This document shows, piece by piece, positions 1-9,652 of a DNA stretch of 64,000 nt (position 1 is its first letter; every line of letters begins with the position of its first letter). Source of the stretch: Halapricum desulfuricans (lineage in GTDB: Archaea; Halobacteriota; Halobacteria; Halobacteriales; Haloarculaceae); contig NZ_CP064787.1 of the NCBI RefSeq assembly GCF_017094505.1, forward strand, positions 2,108,001 to 2,172,000, read 5' to 3'. The notes under the pieces were generated by a model. The model worked only from the letters and a program-made list of their open reading frames with translations, was not told where the DNA came from and did not search any database. Both the position numbers and the translations under genes were made by a program.

Positions 1-1
1 C

Positions 2-238
2 TTCGATCAGGAGGCGACCGAAGAGCTGACCGGGATCGAACTCGAGGAAGCGAAGGACATGGCCATGGACGCGCTGGATACGACAGTCGTCGCCGATGAG
101 ATGCGCGTGGCCACGCTCGGGCGGTACTACCGCGTCACCGGTCCGACGCTGGGCCGATACCTGCTGGTGAACGACCTGGAGACGCTGGACGAACCGATCG
201 ATACTGAACAGGCGCTGATCGAAGCGAGGTCGATCTAA
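2..238 (+). CDS. C-terminal end of replication factor A (RPA) family single-stranded DNA-binding protein (partial)
   Basis: An open frame enters from the left edge and ends at TAA 236-238, giving the last 78 residues. The piece is acidic and helix-like and ends in EQALIEARSI. It lies one base before an RPA-associated protein gene, and in haloarchaea that partner gene sits directly downstream of an rpa gene. The identity is therefore mostly from context: single-stranded DNA-binding RPA subunit acting in replication and repair. The absence of the phosphoesterase third gene found in the rpa1 operon of Haloferax points to the rpa3-type two-gene operon (inference). Confidence 0.7.
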   Translation, partial: FDQEATEELTGIELEEAKDMAMDALDTTVVADEMRVATLGRYYRVTGPTLGRYLLVNDLETLDEPIDTEQALIEARSI

Positions 239-239
239 C

Positions 240-839
240 ATGAGTTCCACGCCAACCCGCGAAGTCGCTCGCCGCGTCTTCGCACGCGAGTTCAACGACG
301 CGACCTACACGTTCAAGGAGAGCGACGACGACCGCGCGCCGGTGTACGTCCTGTTGCCGACGGGTGCCCGGGCCAACCGGATCTTCGTGGTCGGGACGCT
401 GACCGAGACCGAAGACGTCGGTGAGGACAGCGAGTACTGGCAGGGGCGGATCGTCGATCCCAACGGCGGAACGTTCTTCGTCTACGCCGGCCAGTACCAG
501 CCCGACGCGGCCGCCACCCTGCGGGAACTGGAGCCGCCGGCGTACGTCGCCGTCGTCGGCAAGCCCCGAACCTACGAGACCGACGAGGGCGACGTCAACG
601 TCTCCGTGCGTCCCGAGTCGATCACGAGCGTCGACGAGACGACCCGCGATCGGTGGGTCGTCGAGACGGCCGAGCGCACGCTCGAACGGATCGAGCGCTT
701 CGAGTCCGAGACGGCCGACGAGTACGTCGAGATGGCCGGCGAACAGTACGACCTGCCGGTCGAGAACTACCGACGGGCCGCGCTCGAAGCGCTCGAGAGC
801 CTGGAAGACGAAGAGACCCCCGCCGAAGCGAGTCCCTAG
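240..839 (+). CDS. RPA-associated protein (RPAP, COG3390 family)
   Basis: A 199-residue acidic protein. It starts at ATG 240, one base after the stop of the upstream rpa gene, so the two are surely co-transcribed. The N-terminal half has an OB-fold-like pattern, with beta-rich stretches such as NRIFVVGTLTE and YVAVVGKPRTY; the C-terminal half is helical and charged. The family is known in haloarchaea as the partner of RPA: genetic work in Haloferax showed that each RPAP works with its cognate RPA in DNA repair. The stop codon overlaps by two bases the stop of the convergent VOC gene on the other strand. The operon has no third gene, which fits the rpa3/rpap3 type rather than rpa1. Confidence 0.85.
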   Translation: MSSTPTREVARRVFAREFNDATYTFKESDDDRAPVYVLLPTGARANRIFVVGTLTETEDVGEDSEYWQGRIVDPNGGTFFVYAGQYQPDAAATLRELEPPAYVAVVGKPRTYETDEGDVNVSVRPESITSVDETTRDRWVVETAERTLERIERFESETADEYVEMAGEQYDLPVENYRRAALEALESLEDEETPAEASP

Positions 840-1252
840 GTTTCCAAAAGCTCCACGAGGTTCCCTTCGGGATCGCGGACGAACAGGATCCGCGTCCCGC
901 TCTCGGTCGTCTGCGGTTCGCTGAGCGTGTCCACACTGTCGGGTAGCCCCGCATAGACCGAATCGAGGTCGTCGACCGCGAGTCCGAGATGTGTCGCCCC
1001 CGGTTCGTTCAGCGACGGCTGCGGTCGGCGATCGCCCTCGGGGCCGTACTCGACGAGTTCGATCCGGGCGTCGCCGCCGTCGAGGTGGACGAACTCGGCG
1101 CTGGCTCCCGGGACGTCGACGCCGGTCGCGAAGGCTTCGCCGCCGACGGAAAACTCGGCGAGAACGTCCAGACCGAGCACGTCCCGGTAGAACGTCACCA
1201 TTCGATCCAGGTCCGAGACGGTGATTCCGTAGTGGTGTGCAGTCAGGTCCAT
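836..1252 (-). CDS. VOC (glyoxalase/bleomycin resistance) family protein
   Basis: 138 residues from ATG 1250-1252. The N-terminus reads DLTAHHYGITVSDLD followed by FYRDVLGLDV, the classic first beta-alpha-beta-beta-beta unit of vicinal oxygen chelate enzymes. The second unit contains THLGLAVDDLDSVYAGL and ends RILFVRDPEGNLVELLE, where the E is the usual metal ligand. His8 and later His/Glu positions could bind a divalent metal. The family includes glyoxalase I, methylmalonyl-CoA epimerase and dioxygenases; nothing here tells which. A longer frame extends upstream to 1474, but it runs through the start of the divergent helicase gene and lacks family similarity, so the inner ATG is preferred. 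Confidence 0.85.
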   Translation of the reverse strand: MDLTAHHYGITVSDLDRMVTFYRDVLGLDVLAEFSVGGEAFATGVDVPGASAEFVHLDGGDARIELVEYGPEGDRRPQPSLNEPGATHLGLAVDDLDSVYAGLPDSVDTLSEPQTTESGTRILFVRDPEGNLVELLET

Positions 1253-1312
1253 ATTCGATGCGGCGACCTCACAGAGATAAATAGTTACGACTGGGAGGCC
1301 AACGCCGACCCG

Positions 1313-2647
1313 ATGGGAACGCGGCTCAGCTACGAGGACGGGACGATCCGAATCGACGGCGAGAGGCCGGATCTCCCGTTCGTCGAAGTCGACTCCCGGA
1401 GCGAGACCGCCCGCGCGCCGGCCTTTCGCTACCGGGAGTTGCGACGCTGGCTCGCAGATCGACCCGGCAACCACGAGGATGCGGTCTTCCGGACCGAACC
1501 GCTGAATCTCGCGACCGACTACGAGCTCCGGTCCTACCAGCGTGAGGCGCTCGAGGCGTGGCGCGACGCGGGCGACCGGGGCGTGCTGGAGTTACCGACC
1601 GGCAGCGGCAAGACGGTAATCGCCGTCGTGGCTGTCGCGGCGCTCGGCGTGCCGACGCTGGTCGTCGTGCCGACGATCGACCTGCTCGAACAGTGGCGCG
1701 AGGAACTCGATCGGGAGTTCGACGTCCCGATCGGGCAACTCGGTGGGGGGACCCAGCGCGTCGAATCGATCACCGTCGCGACCTACGACTCGGCGTATCT
1801 CCGGGCCGAGGAACTGGGCGACCGCTTCGAGCTCGTCGTCTTCGACGAGGTCCATCACCTCGGCGGCGAGGGCTACCGGGAGATCGCGCGACTGCTGGCC
1901 GCGCCGGCGCGCATGGGGCTCACGGCGACGTTCGAGCGCCCGGACGGCGCACACGAGGCACTCACCGATCTGGTCGGTCCGAAAGTCGTCGAGATCGATC
2001 CCGACGAACTCGCGGGTGAGCACCTCGCGGCCTACGATATCAAGCGTCTGACGGTGTCGCTGACGCCCGAAGAGCGCGAGCGCTACGAACGCCAGCAGGG
2101 GACGTTCACCGACTACCTGCAACAGTCGAACCTCCAGCTGCACAGTGGCGAAGACTACCGAAAACTCGTGATGCGGTCGGGGACTGACCCGGCCGCTCGG
2201 GAGGCCCTGCTCGCCAAACAGCGGGCGCGCGAGGTGATGATGAACGCCGACCGGAAGGTCGAGTTACTGGCCGAGCTGCTGGACCGTCACGCCGAGGACC
2301 GGATCATCGTCTTCACGGCGTTTACCGACCTCGTGTATCGGCTCTCCGAACGGTTCCTGTTGCCGGCGATCACCCACGAGACGGGAGCCGACGAGCGCCG
2401 GGAGATCCTGCGGGCGTTTCGCAACGGAACGTACTCGCGGATCGTCACCGCGAACGTGCTCGACGAGGGGGTCGATGTCCCCGATGCGAACGTGGCGATC
2501 GTCCTCTCGGGCAGCGCCAGCGAACGGGAGTTCACGCAGCGACTGGGACGAATCTTGCGCCCGACGGCCGACGGCTCGCGGGCGCTGCTCTACGAGGTCG
2601 TCACCGAAGAGACAGCCGAAGAGCGGGTCGCTCAGCGGCGGCGGTGA
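1313..2647 (+). CDS. rad25: XPB/Rad25-type superfamily 2 DNA helicase
   Basis: 444 residues from ATG 1313. The N-terminal domain (about residues 1-65) is followed by a RecA-like domain with Q-type motif around RSYQREALEAW, Walker A PTGSGKT (95-101), DEVHH (178-182) and LTATFERPDG (motif III). The second RecA domain carries IIVFTAFTD, VLDEGVDVPDA (motif V) and QRLGRILRP (motif VI). This order and the DEVH box match archaeal XPB homologues, the helicase of nucleotide excision repair and transcription in eukaryotes. The usual partner nuclease gene (Bax1/DUF790) is not next to it here. An in-frame extension upstream to 989 crosses the VOC gene and is rejected as a start. Confidence 0.9.
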   Translation: MGTRLSYEDGTIRIDGERPDLPFVEVDSRSETARAPAFRYRELRRWLADRPGNHEDAVFRTEPLNLATDYELRSYQREALEAWRDAGDRGVLELPTGSGKTVIAVVAVAALGVPTLVVVPTIDLLEQWREELDREFDVPIGQLGGGTQRVESITVATYDSAYLRAEELGDRFELVVFDEVHHLGGEGYREIARLLAAPARMGLTATFERPDGAHEALTDLVGPKVVEIDPDELAGEHLAAYDIKRLTVSLTPEERERYERQQGTFTDYLQQSNLQLHSGEDYRKLVMRSGTDPAAREALLAKQRAREVMMNADRKVELLAELLDRHAEDRIIVFTAFTDLVYRLSERFLLPAITHETGADERREILRAFRNGTYSRIVTANVLDEGVDVPDANVAIVLSGSASEREFTQRLGRILRPTADGSRALLYEVVTEETAEERVAQRRR

Positions 2648-2700
2648 CGATTCGACGGGGCACCGACACGCACAAGCGGCCCCTGTCCGTACGAACGGGC

Positions 2701-3279
2701 ATGATAACGAACCTCGCGGCCGGCGAACAGGTCTTCACGAGCAACGTCTTTCTCGTCACCGGCGACCGAACCGTTCTGATCGACGCCGGCAACGACTTCG
2801 ACGTCTGTGAGGCCGTGCGCGAACACGTCGAGGACATCGACGCAGTCGTGCTCACACACACCCACCCAGACCACGTCGGGAATCTCCAGCGCGTCGTCGA
2901 GACCTTCGACGTCGAGGTCTGGGGGTACGATCCCGAGTATCCGGGCGTCGACCACGCCATCGCGGACGGCGAGACGATCCAGTTCGGCGACGACGCCTAC
3001 ACCGCACTGCACACGCCGGGCCACAAGGACGATCACCTCTGCTTTTTCGCCCCCGGGGCGGGCGTCCTGTTCGCGGGTGATCTGATCTTCGCCAACGGCG
3101 GGTTCGGCCGGACCGACCTCGCGGAAGGCGATCGGGAGTTGCTGATCGAGAGCATCGAACGGGTCCGGGAGGCGACCGACGAGACGCTCGCGGCGTTGCA
3201 CTGTGGCCACGGCCCGAGCGTGGAGGACGGCCCGTACGAACACGTCGAACTCGCGGCCCAGGCTGCCCGGTTCGGGTGA
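2701..3279 (+). CDS. MBL-fold metallo-hydrolase (glyoxalase II-like)
   Basis: 192 residues from ATG 2701. Metal-binding motifs are plain: HTHPDH (53-58), HTPGHKDDH (104-112), AGD (125-127) and a final CGHG (His170), the standard set for a two-metal metallo-beta-lactamase fold. Size and motif spacing resemble hydroxyacylglutathione hydrolase-like proteins, but haloarchaea lack glutathione (they use gamma-glutamylcysteine), so the true substrate is unknown; a thioester is likely. A GTG at 2644 in the same frame overlaps the helicase stop but would add an unconserved tail. Likely transcribed with or just after rad25. Confidence 0.85.
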   Translation: MITNLAAGEQVFTSNVFLVTGDRTVLIDAGNDFDVCEAVREHVEDIDAVVLTHTHPDHVGNLQRVVETFDVEVWGYDPEYPGVDHAIADGETIQFGDDAYTALHTPGHKDDHLCFFAPGAGVLFAGDLIFANGGFGRTDLAEGDRELLIESIERVREATDETLAALHCGHGPSVEDGPYEHVELAAQAARFG

Positions 3280-3308
3280 TCCCCGCAACTCGACAGTGGA
3301 CCGGGGTC

Positions 3309-3388
3309 ATACTGGTGGCTATACCATTTCGAACTGATCTGTCACGCCGTCGTGCCAGATATCGTTACGAACGTATAGCCACCAGTAT
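3309..3388. repeat. 80-bp imperfect palindrome with perfect 16-bp inverted ends
   Basis: The ends atactggtggctatac (3309-3324) and its exact reverse complement (3373-3388) enclose a further imperfect arm pair (atctgtcacg against cgtgccagat) around a 4-base centre. It lies between convergent genes, and its last base is also the first base of the stop codon of the ATPase gene on the minus strand. A 21-base half-copy with one mismatch (relative to 3367-3387) occurs at 28492-28512. This may be a MITE-like insertion or a bidirectional terminator. Confidence 0.7.
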
Positions 3389-4197
3389 CACGTACCGGCG
3401 GCCGACAGCATCGCGTCGTAGGCCGACTCGTAGGCGTCGGCGATCGCGGCCGGATCGTGGCGGTCGGACTCGGGTAGTGGCGGTATCTCGACGGTCTCGA
3501 CCGGGTCGATCAGGTCGGTCACGTCCGCGACGCGTTCCTCGAGCGTGCCGCGGTCCGGACCGGGCGAACCGCCGGCGATCGAGCACCCCTTGTCGTAGCG
3601 TCGGCCATCGTAGACGCGCACCCGTCGGGGCTCGACGACTGCGACGGCGTCGTGGTCGAGTTCGGAGAGCGGACGGGCGATCGCGCCGTAGGACTCGACG
3701 ACCGACAGCGGTTGTGCCTCGACCTCAGCCAGCAGATCGTCCTGGACCCGGCCGTGGCGACCGGCCATCACGTCGTTGAATTCCGCGAGCGACTCGACGC
3801 GTATCGCCGACTCGATCGGGAACGATTCACGGACGAACGCCGGGAGCGTCGTCGTCCCGTTGGCGACGTACGTTCCGCCGGCCCGGTCGAGCAGGAACTC
3901 CCGGCCGTCCTGTTCGAGGACGCCACCGACGCCGCCCGGGAGCGGTCGCCAGAGGCGGTGAACGGCGTTGATGTCAGTCGGCTCGACGCCGTCGGGACCG
4001 GCCGCAGCCAACCTCCGGGCGTCTTTCCCGTAGAGGACGCCGTCCTCGGCGGCCGTCCGCACGTCGTCGTGGCTGTACCAGAAGTCGTTGCCGGCCCGGG
4101 GCTTGTAGCCGACCGCGCCGGTGCGCTTGACCAGCCCGACCGAGAAGGTCGTCTTGCCGGCGTCGAGCTGCTCGGAGCCGGCGACGAGCAGGTTCAT
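3388..4197 (-). CDS. Haloarchaeal P-loop ATPase of unknown role
   Basis: 269 residues from ATG 4195-4197. It begins MNLLVAGSEQLDAGKTTF, a Walker A-like loop (about residues 7-17) of the SIMIBI type seen in dethiobiotin synthetase and CobQ-like enzymes, followed by YKPRAGNDFWY. A later stretch (VAVVEPRRVRVYDGRRYDKG) is typical of a conserved haloarchaeal ATPase family. It overlaps the upstream DUF5827 gene by four bases (ATGA), so the two form an operon and are probably translationally coupled. The stop codon uses the terminal base of the 80-bp palindrome. The substrate is not known; an amidotransferase-like or biotin-like ligase is possible but unproven. Confidence 0.75.
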   Translation of the reverse strand: MNLLVAGSEQLDAGKTTFSVGLVKRTGAVGYKPRAGNDFWYSHDDVRTAAEDGVLYGKDARRLAAAGPDGVEPTDINAVHRLWRPLPGGVGGVLEQDGREFLLDRAGGTYVANGTTTLPAFVRESFPIESAIRVESLAEFNDVMAGRHGRVQDDLLAEVEAQPLSVVESYGAIARPLSELDHDAVAVVEPRRVRVYDGRRYDKGCSIAGGSPGPDRGTLEERVADVTDLIDPVETVEIPPLPESDRHDPAAIADAYESAYDAMLSAAGT

Positions 4198-4463
4198 GCT
4201 TCGGCGAGCCCGTAGCGGCCGGGTTCGGCGTCGTCGGCCGGTTCGGCGAAGACGAACTCCGAGCTGTACTTCAGCATCCACGGGATCGCCCAGTCGAGCA
4301 GGACGTTCTCGGTCTCGACGTCCAGTTCGGCGTCGGGCTCGACGCCCTGCAGGAGGCGGGCGACCTCGTAGATCGTGTACATCTTCTCGGGATCGAGCAC
4401 CTCGCGCGGTTCGCGGAACTCAAGCGGTCGCAGATCGTCGAATTCGGCTCGGTCTCTGGGCAT
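4194..4463 (-). CDS. DUF5827 family protein
   Basis: 89 residues, MPRDRAEFDDLRPLEFREP at the start, strongly acidic, no membrane segment. The middle (MYTIYEVARLLQG) resembles a small helical bundle. It is the first gene of a two-gene operon with the P-loop ATPase, overlapping it by four bases; this pairing is common in haloarchaea, which suggests the two proteins act together. No catalytic motif is visible. Function unknown. Confidence 0.75.
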   Translation of the reverse strand: MPRDRAEFDDLRPLEFREPREVLDPEKMYTIYEVARLLQGVEPDAELDVETENVLLDWAIPWMLKYSSEFVFAEPADDAEPGRYGLAEA

Positions 4464-4574
4464 ACGCCCGCTTCGATCGAGCGACGCCTAAACCTCTCGA
4501 AACGGAACGACTGCGCTCTGTCCCGGAACCGATCCAGATGACATATACCGGACCGGGCCGTACGGTCGACACAG

Positions 4575-5918
4575 ATGGACGACCCCGCCGAGCGAGGATC
4601 GACCCGACTGGGGCGACGGGCCTGTCTCGCGGGACTCGGGACAGCCGCGACGGTCGGACTCGCCGGCTGTGCCACGCTCTCGGCGTCGCCGCCGGCCTAC
4701 GACCGCACGCAGTCGACCTTCGATCCGCCGGAACGGCCCTACGACGAGACCTATTCGGGGAGCGACGTCACGATGTTCCGTCGCGGAGTCCGACGGCTCG
4801 GCTACTACCCCGATGCGACAGTGCCGGACGACCCCACAGTCGAGTGGTCTCGCCCGATCAACGCCATCGGTCACACCGCCGCCAAGTCCAGCCCGCGACC
4901 GACGCCGGACGGCGAAGGCATTGTGGTCGCGAGCGACACCGGCCGGATATACGGCTTCGGCCTCGACGGCGAGCGACGCTGGGCGGCACAGACCGGGGCG
5001 ACGTATCTCGGGATCCACGGGACGCCGACGATCGTCGAGGAGACGGCTATCGTCGGCGGCTACGACGGATCGATGTACGCCGTAGACGTCGAGACCGGCG
5101 ATCGAGTCTGGCGGCTGTCCCGGGCGGCGCTCGATCTCGCCATCGCGATCGGTTCCAGCCCGGCCTACTGGGACGGCGTCCTGTACTTTCAGACCGAGCA
5201 TAAACACCCCGCATCCGGGCGGTTGTGGGCCGTCGACGCCGAGACCGGCGAGCCGCTGTGGACCGACGACCAGGACATCGGCGGGATGCCACATCCCTCG
5301 CCGGCCATCGATCCGGCGACGGAGCGGCTCGTGGCGGGCTCGAACGACGGGATCGTCTACGCCTGGGAGTTCCCGTCGCTGTCGTTCGCGTGGTCGTTCG
5401 AGACTGGCGGCGAAGTCAAGGGAACGCCGCCGGTCTACGAGGGCAAGACCTACGTCGGCTCCTGGGACGACTCGGTCTACTGTCTGGAACTCCTCGACGG
5501 GACCGAGCGGTGGTCGTTCGAGACCGACGGGATCGTGATGTCGAACCCCGGCGTCGATCCCGAGCGCGGGGTCGTCTACGTCGGCAGCGGCGACGGCCGC
5601 GTCTACGCGCTCGACGCGGCGACGGGCGAACGACGCTGGTCGACTGACGTCGGCGGGACGGTGCTCGGTTCGCTGACCGTCACGCCCGAGGCGATCCTCG
5701 TCGGGTCCTACGACACGAACCTGTACGCGCTCGATCCGGAAACGGGAGCCGTCCGCTGGCGCGTCCCGAACCGCGGTCACGTCACCAGCGAGCCCGTCCC
5801 GCACGACGGGCGGATCTACTACGCCGAGCGCGCGAACCTCCGGGACTACTGGAACGACGACCGCGAGACCGAACTCGTCGAGAACGGGCACGTCTACTGT
5901 CTGGGACCCGGCGAGTAG
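4575..5918 (+). CDS. Secreted PQQ-like beta-propeller lipoprotein
   Basis: 447 residues. The N-terminus has a twin arginine (RR at 14-15) followed by a hydrophobic stretch and GLAGC (Cys32), i.e. a Tat-exported lipoprotein. The rest is a series of about seven blades with the repeated pattern G-x-V-Y-A-x-D-x-x-T-G-x-x-x-W (for example VYALDAATGERRW and LYALDPETGAVRW), the outer membrane BamB/PQQ-dehydrogenase-like repeat. No dehydrogenase active-site motif is apparent, so it is more likely a scaffold or binding protein on the outer face of the cell than an enzyme. Single gene with its own promoter region, next to sepF but not obviously linked in function. Confidence 0.85.
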   Translation: MDDPAERGSTRLGRRACLAGLGTAATVGLAGCATLSASPPAYDRTQSTFDPPERPYDETYSGSDVTMFRRGVRRLGYYPDATVPDDPTVEWSRPINAIGHTAAKSSPRPTPDGEGIVVASDTGRIYGFGLDGERRWAAQTGATYLGIHGTPTIVEETAIVGGYDGSMYAVDVETGDRVWRLSRAALDLAIAIGSSPAYWDGVLYFQTEHKHPASGRLWAVDAETGEPLWTDDQDIGGMPHPSPAIDPATERLVAGSNDGIVYAWEFPSLSFAWSFETGGEVKGTPPVYEGKTYVGSWDDSVYCLELLDGTERWSFETDGIVMSNPGVDPERGVVYVGSGDGRVYALDAATGERRWSTDVGGTVLGSLTVTPEAILVGSYDTNLYALDPETGAVRWRVPNRGHVTSEPVPHDGRIYYAERANLRDYWNDDRETELVENGHVYCLGPGE

Positions 5919-6012
5919 TTGGTGCCGGGGCTCTGTTTCGTTCCCGGGCCGAGAGTGCGACGAGCCACCCGTGGACGTAAAGCCTATTGTGACAGACGCC
6001 GCTGGATGGCAT

Positions 6013-6372
6013 ATGGGACTCATGAGCAAAATCCTGGGGGAGACCGGCTCGTCCAGGCAGACCGGCGACTACGTCGAACTCAGTGCCGAGGACTTCGAGA
6101 CGGACGCGGCCGAGGCTGACACGACGGTCCGGATCGCCCGGATCAGCGATCAGCAGGACGTCATCGACATCAAAGACGCCGTCTACGACGGCGATATCGT
6201 CATCGCCGACATCACGCGCCACACCACGCAGGACCAGACGATGGAGCACATCACAGACGAACTCAAGCAGGTCGCAGGCGAGGTCGGCGGCGACATCGTC
6301 CAGAAAGACGACGACCAGTTGATCATCACCCCCTCGGGCGTGGCGATCAGTCGAGAACGGCTCGGCCGGTAG
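6013..6372 (+). CDS. sepF: Archaeal cell division protein SepF
   Basis: 119 residues from ATG 6013, which gives the N-terminus MGLMSKILG, an amphipathic membrane-targeting helix typical of archaeal SepF. After a short acidic linker comes the SepF fold: VRIARISDQQDVIDIKDAV, VIADITRHTTQD, and a final beta strand QLIITPSGVAISRE. In Haloferax SepF anchors FtsZ2 to the membrane at mid-cell. A GTG at 5971 in frame would add 14 residues in front of the targeting helix and is less likely. The CdpB-like PRC-barrel protein, which belongs to the same machinery, is encoded at about 35.7 kb. Confidence 0.92.
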   Translation: MGLMSKILGETGSSRQTGDYVELSAEDFETDAAEADTTVRIARISDQQDVIDIKDAVYDGDIVIADITRHTTQDQTMEHITDELKQVAGEVGGDIVQKDDDQLIITPSGVAISRERLGR

Positions 6373-6485
6373 TCGTCCGGTCACGATCGTTTCTTCGGTC
6401 GTCTCCGTGCGAAGCGAGGACCGGCCGCCAGCACTCGCCGGAATGATAGGCCTTTTAGGAACTCTCGGCGTCTGTGCGAACGATA

Positions 6486-7763
<1,278 letters not shown>

Positions 7764-7771
7764 CCGGCCTG

Positions 7772-9652
7772 CTATCGTTCCATTTCGTAGCCCGCGAGTG
7801 ACGCGAACGCCTCGCCGTCCCCGATCGCGTCCGCGAGCTGCCCGACCCCGCTCTTTTCGGCCCGGTCGGGTGCTGCGACGACCCGGACCGGCTGGTGACC
7901 CAGCGAGACGAACCCGAGACCGAGCCGATCGGCCGAGACGCGCAGGCTCAACCCCGCGTCCGCGTCGCCGCGGGCGACCGTCCGGACGGGACTCTCGTGG
8001 GCGCGGGCCGTCCGCTCGTAGCCCGAAATCGAGTCGGCCAGCGCCGCGCGAGACGATTCGCGTTCGGTTGCGAGACGCTCCAGTGCGTCGTCGAAACTCG
8101 CGCGGAGACCGCTGTCTGGCGGCCGGTTGACGAACGACAGGTCGCCCCCGAGCAGCGATTCGAGGCCCTCGAGGTCGGTCGGATCGCGTGACACAAGTCC
8201 CCACTCGCGAGTCCACGAGCCGATCTCGACCGCGTCCTCGGGCGGCTCGACCGGGCCGGCGAGGACGGCGACGTCCGAGATCCCGTCCTCGAGCCATCGC
8301 CGTCCGACTCGCGAGCCTTCAGACAGATACCGGGGGCGATCGACGCGATCGAGCACCGCCGACAGCGCGGGGTCGTCCTCGCCGACGCCCAGCAGCGACG
8401 GGGGCCGGACCGACGGCGAAAACAGCTCGACCGTGACGGACTCGCCGGCCGCGAGTTCGCTGGTGTCGGGGTCCATCGCAACGACGCCGTCAGCGGCCGT
8501 CAGCGACGTGGTCGCACCGCTGCCCTTGTCCACGGGGTAGACCAGCCGCCGGCCGCGCTCGTCGGTCACCAGCCCGACGGGCACGTACCGGAGTCGTCCC
8601 TCCTCGTAGCGCTCGCGGACCGCCATCTCGCCGGTCGCTGTCGCCGTCTCCGGTTCGGACAGCCCTGCCGCCTTCCGGATCGTCGGCGCGACGAACGTCC
8701 GGAAGATCGTCAGCGCCGACACCGGATAGCCCGGCAAACCGACGTAGGCGGCCGACTCGAACCGACCGACGAGCATCGGGCGACCGGGCTTGACAGCGAC
8801 GCCGTGGATCAGCAACTCGCCCAGCTCCTCGACGACGCGGTATATCACGTCTACCGTCGAGGCGCTGGTCGACCCCGAGGAGAGCACGAGGTCGCACTCC
8901 TCGGCGGCCGTCCGGAGCACGGACTCGAGTTCGTCGGAGTCGTCGCCCGCGTGGGCGTAGGTGACCGGCTCGCCGCCGGCCGCTTCGACGCCCGCGGCGA
9001 CGGTGTGGGTGTTGACGTCGTAGATCTGCCCGGCCGCGTGATCGAGCCGCCCACCGGGTCTGACGAGTTCCTCGCCGGTCGAGACGATCCCGACGCGTGG
9101 CTTCGACCGGACCGGAACGGATTCGACGCCCAGCGCGGCGAGCAGCCCGATATCGCGGGCCGTGAGTTCCGTCCCCGGGCCGAGCGCGCGCTCGCCGGCC
9201 GCGACGTCCGCCCCGGCGAGCATCACGTTCCGACCGGGCGTGACCGCCGTCCGGATCGCCACGCGGTCGCCATCCCGGCTCGTCCGCTCGACCGGCACGA
9301 CGGCGTCGGCCCCCTGTGGCATGACCGCTCCCGTCGAGATCTCGACCGCGACTCCCTCGCGTACCTCGACATCCGGAGGTTCGCCGGCGTGTACCTCCCC
9401 GGCGATTTCGAGGGTGACGGGATCGGTCTCGCCGGCCCCGAACGTCTCCCGGGCCGAGACCGCGTAGCCGTCCATGCTCGCCCGGTCGAAGCCGGGCACG
9501 TCGATCGTCGCGTCCACGCGCTCGGCCAGCACGCGACCCCTGGCCGCCTCTAGCGGGACCGTCTCCGACCCGACGTCGAGACCGAGTCCGTCGATCGCCT
9601 CGCGAGCCGTCTCGGGGTCGGTCAGGTCCCGGAACTCGACGCGGTCACTCAT
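7772..9652 (-). CDS. moeA: MoeA-type molybdopterin molybdotransferase fused to a substrate-binding-like domain
   Basis: 626 residues from ATG 9650-9652. Residues 1 to about 400 are MoeA: VPGFDRASMDGYAVSA, PQGADAVVPVE, VGIVSTGEELV, VLSSGSTSAST and LPGYPVSALTIF. The last 220 residues form a periplasmic-binding-protein-like domain (PBP type II, as in PF12727), seen in many archaeal and some bacterial MoeA fusions and thought to sense molybdate or pterin. MoeA inserts molybdate (or tungstate) into adenylated molybdopterin. Its start overlaps the end of the other moeA by eight bases, so both are made from one transcript. It ends nine bases after the convergent icd gene. Confidence 0.9.
   Translation of the reverse strand: MSDRVEFRDLTDPETAREAIDGLGLDVGSETVPLEAARGRVLAERVDATIDVPGFDRASMDGYAVSARETFGAGETDPVTLEIAGEVHAGEPPDVEVREGVAVEISTGAVMPQGADAVVPVERTSRDGDRVAIRTAVTPGRNVMLAGADVAAGERALGPGTELTARDIGLLAALGVESVPVRSKPRVGIVSTGEELVRPGGRLDHAAGQIYDVNTHTVAAGVEAAGGEPVTYAHAGDDSDELESVLRTAAEECDLVLSSGSTSASTVDVIYRVVEELGELLIHGVAVKPGRPMLVGRFESAAYVGLPGYPVSALTIFRTFVAPTIRKAAGLSEPETATATGEMAVRERYEEGRLRYVPVGLVTDERGRRLVYPVDKGSGATTSLTAADGVVAMDPDTSELAAGESVTVELFSPSVRPPSLLGVGEDDPALSAVLDRVDRPRYLSEGSRVGRRWLEDGISDVAVLAGPVEPPEDAVEIGSWTREWGLVSRDPTDLEGLESLLGGDLSFVNRPPDSGLRASFDDALERLATERESSRAALADSISGYERTARAHESPVRTVARGDADAGLSLRVSADRLGLGFVSLGHQPVRVVAAPDRAEKSGVGQLADAIGDGEAFASLAGYEMER

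Noticed and set aside
989-1312. Upstream extension of the rad25 frame
   Set aside because: Antisense to the VOC gene; conserved helicase sequence begins after ATG 1313.
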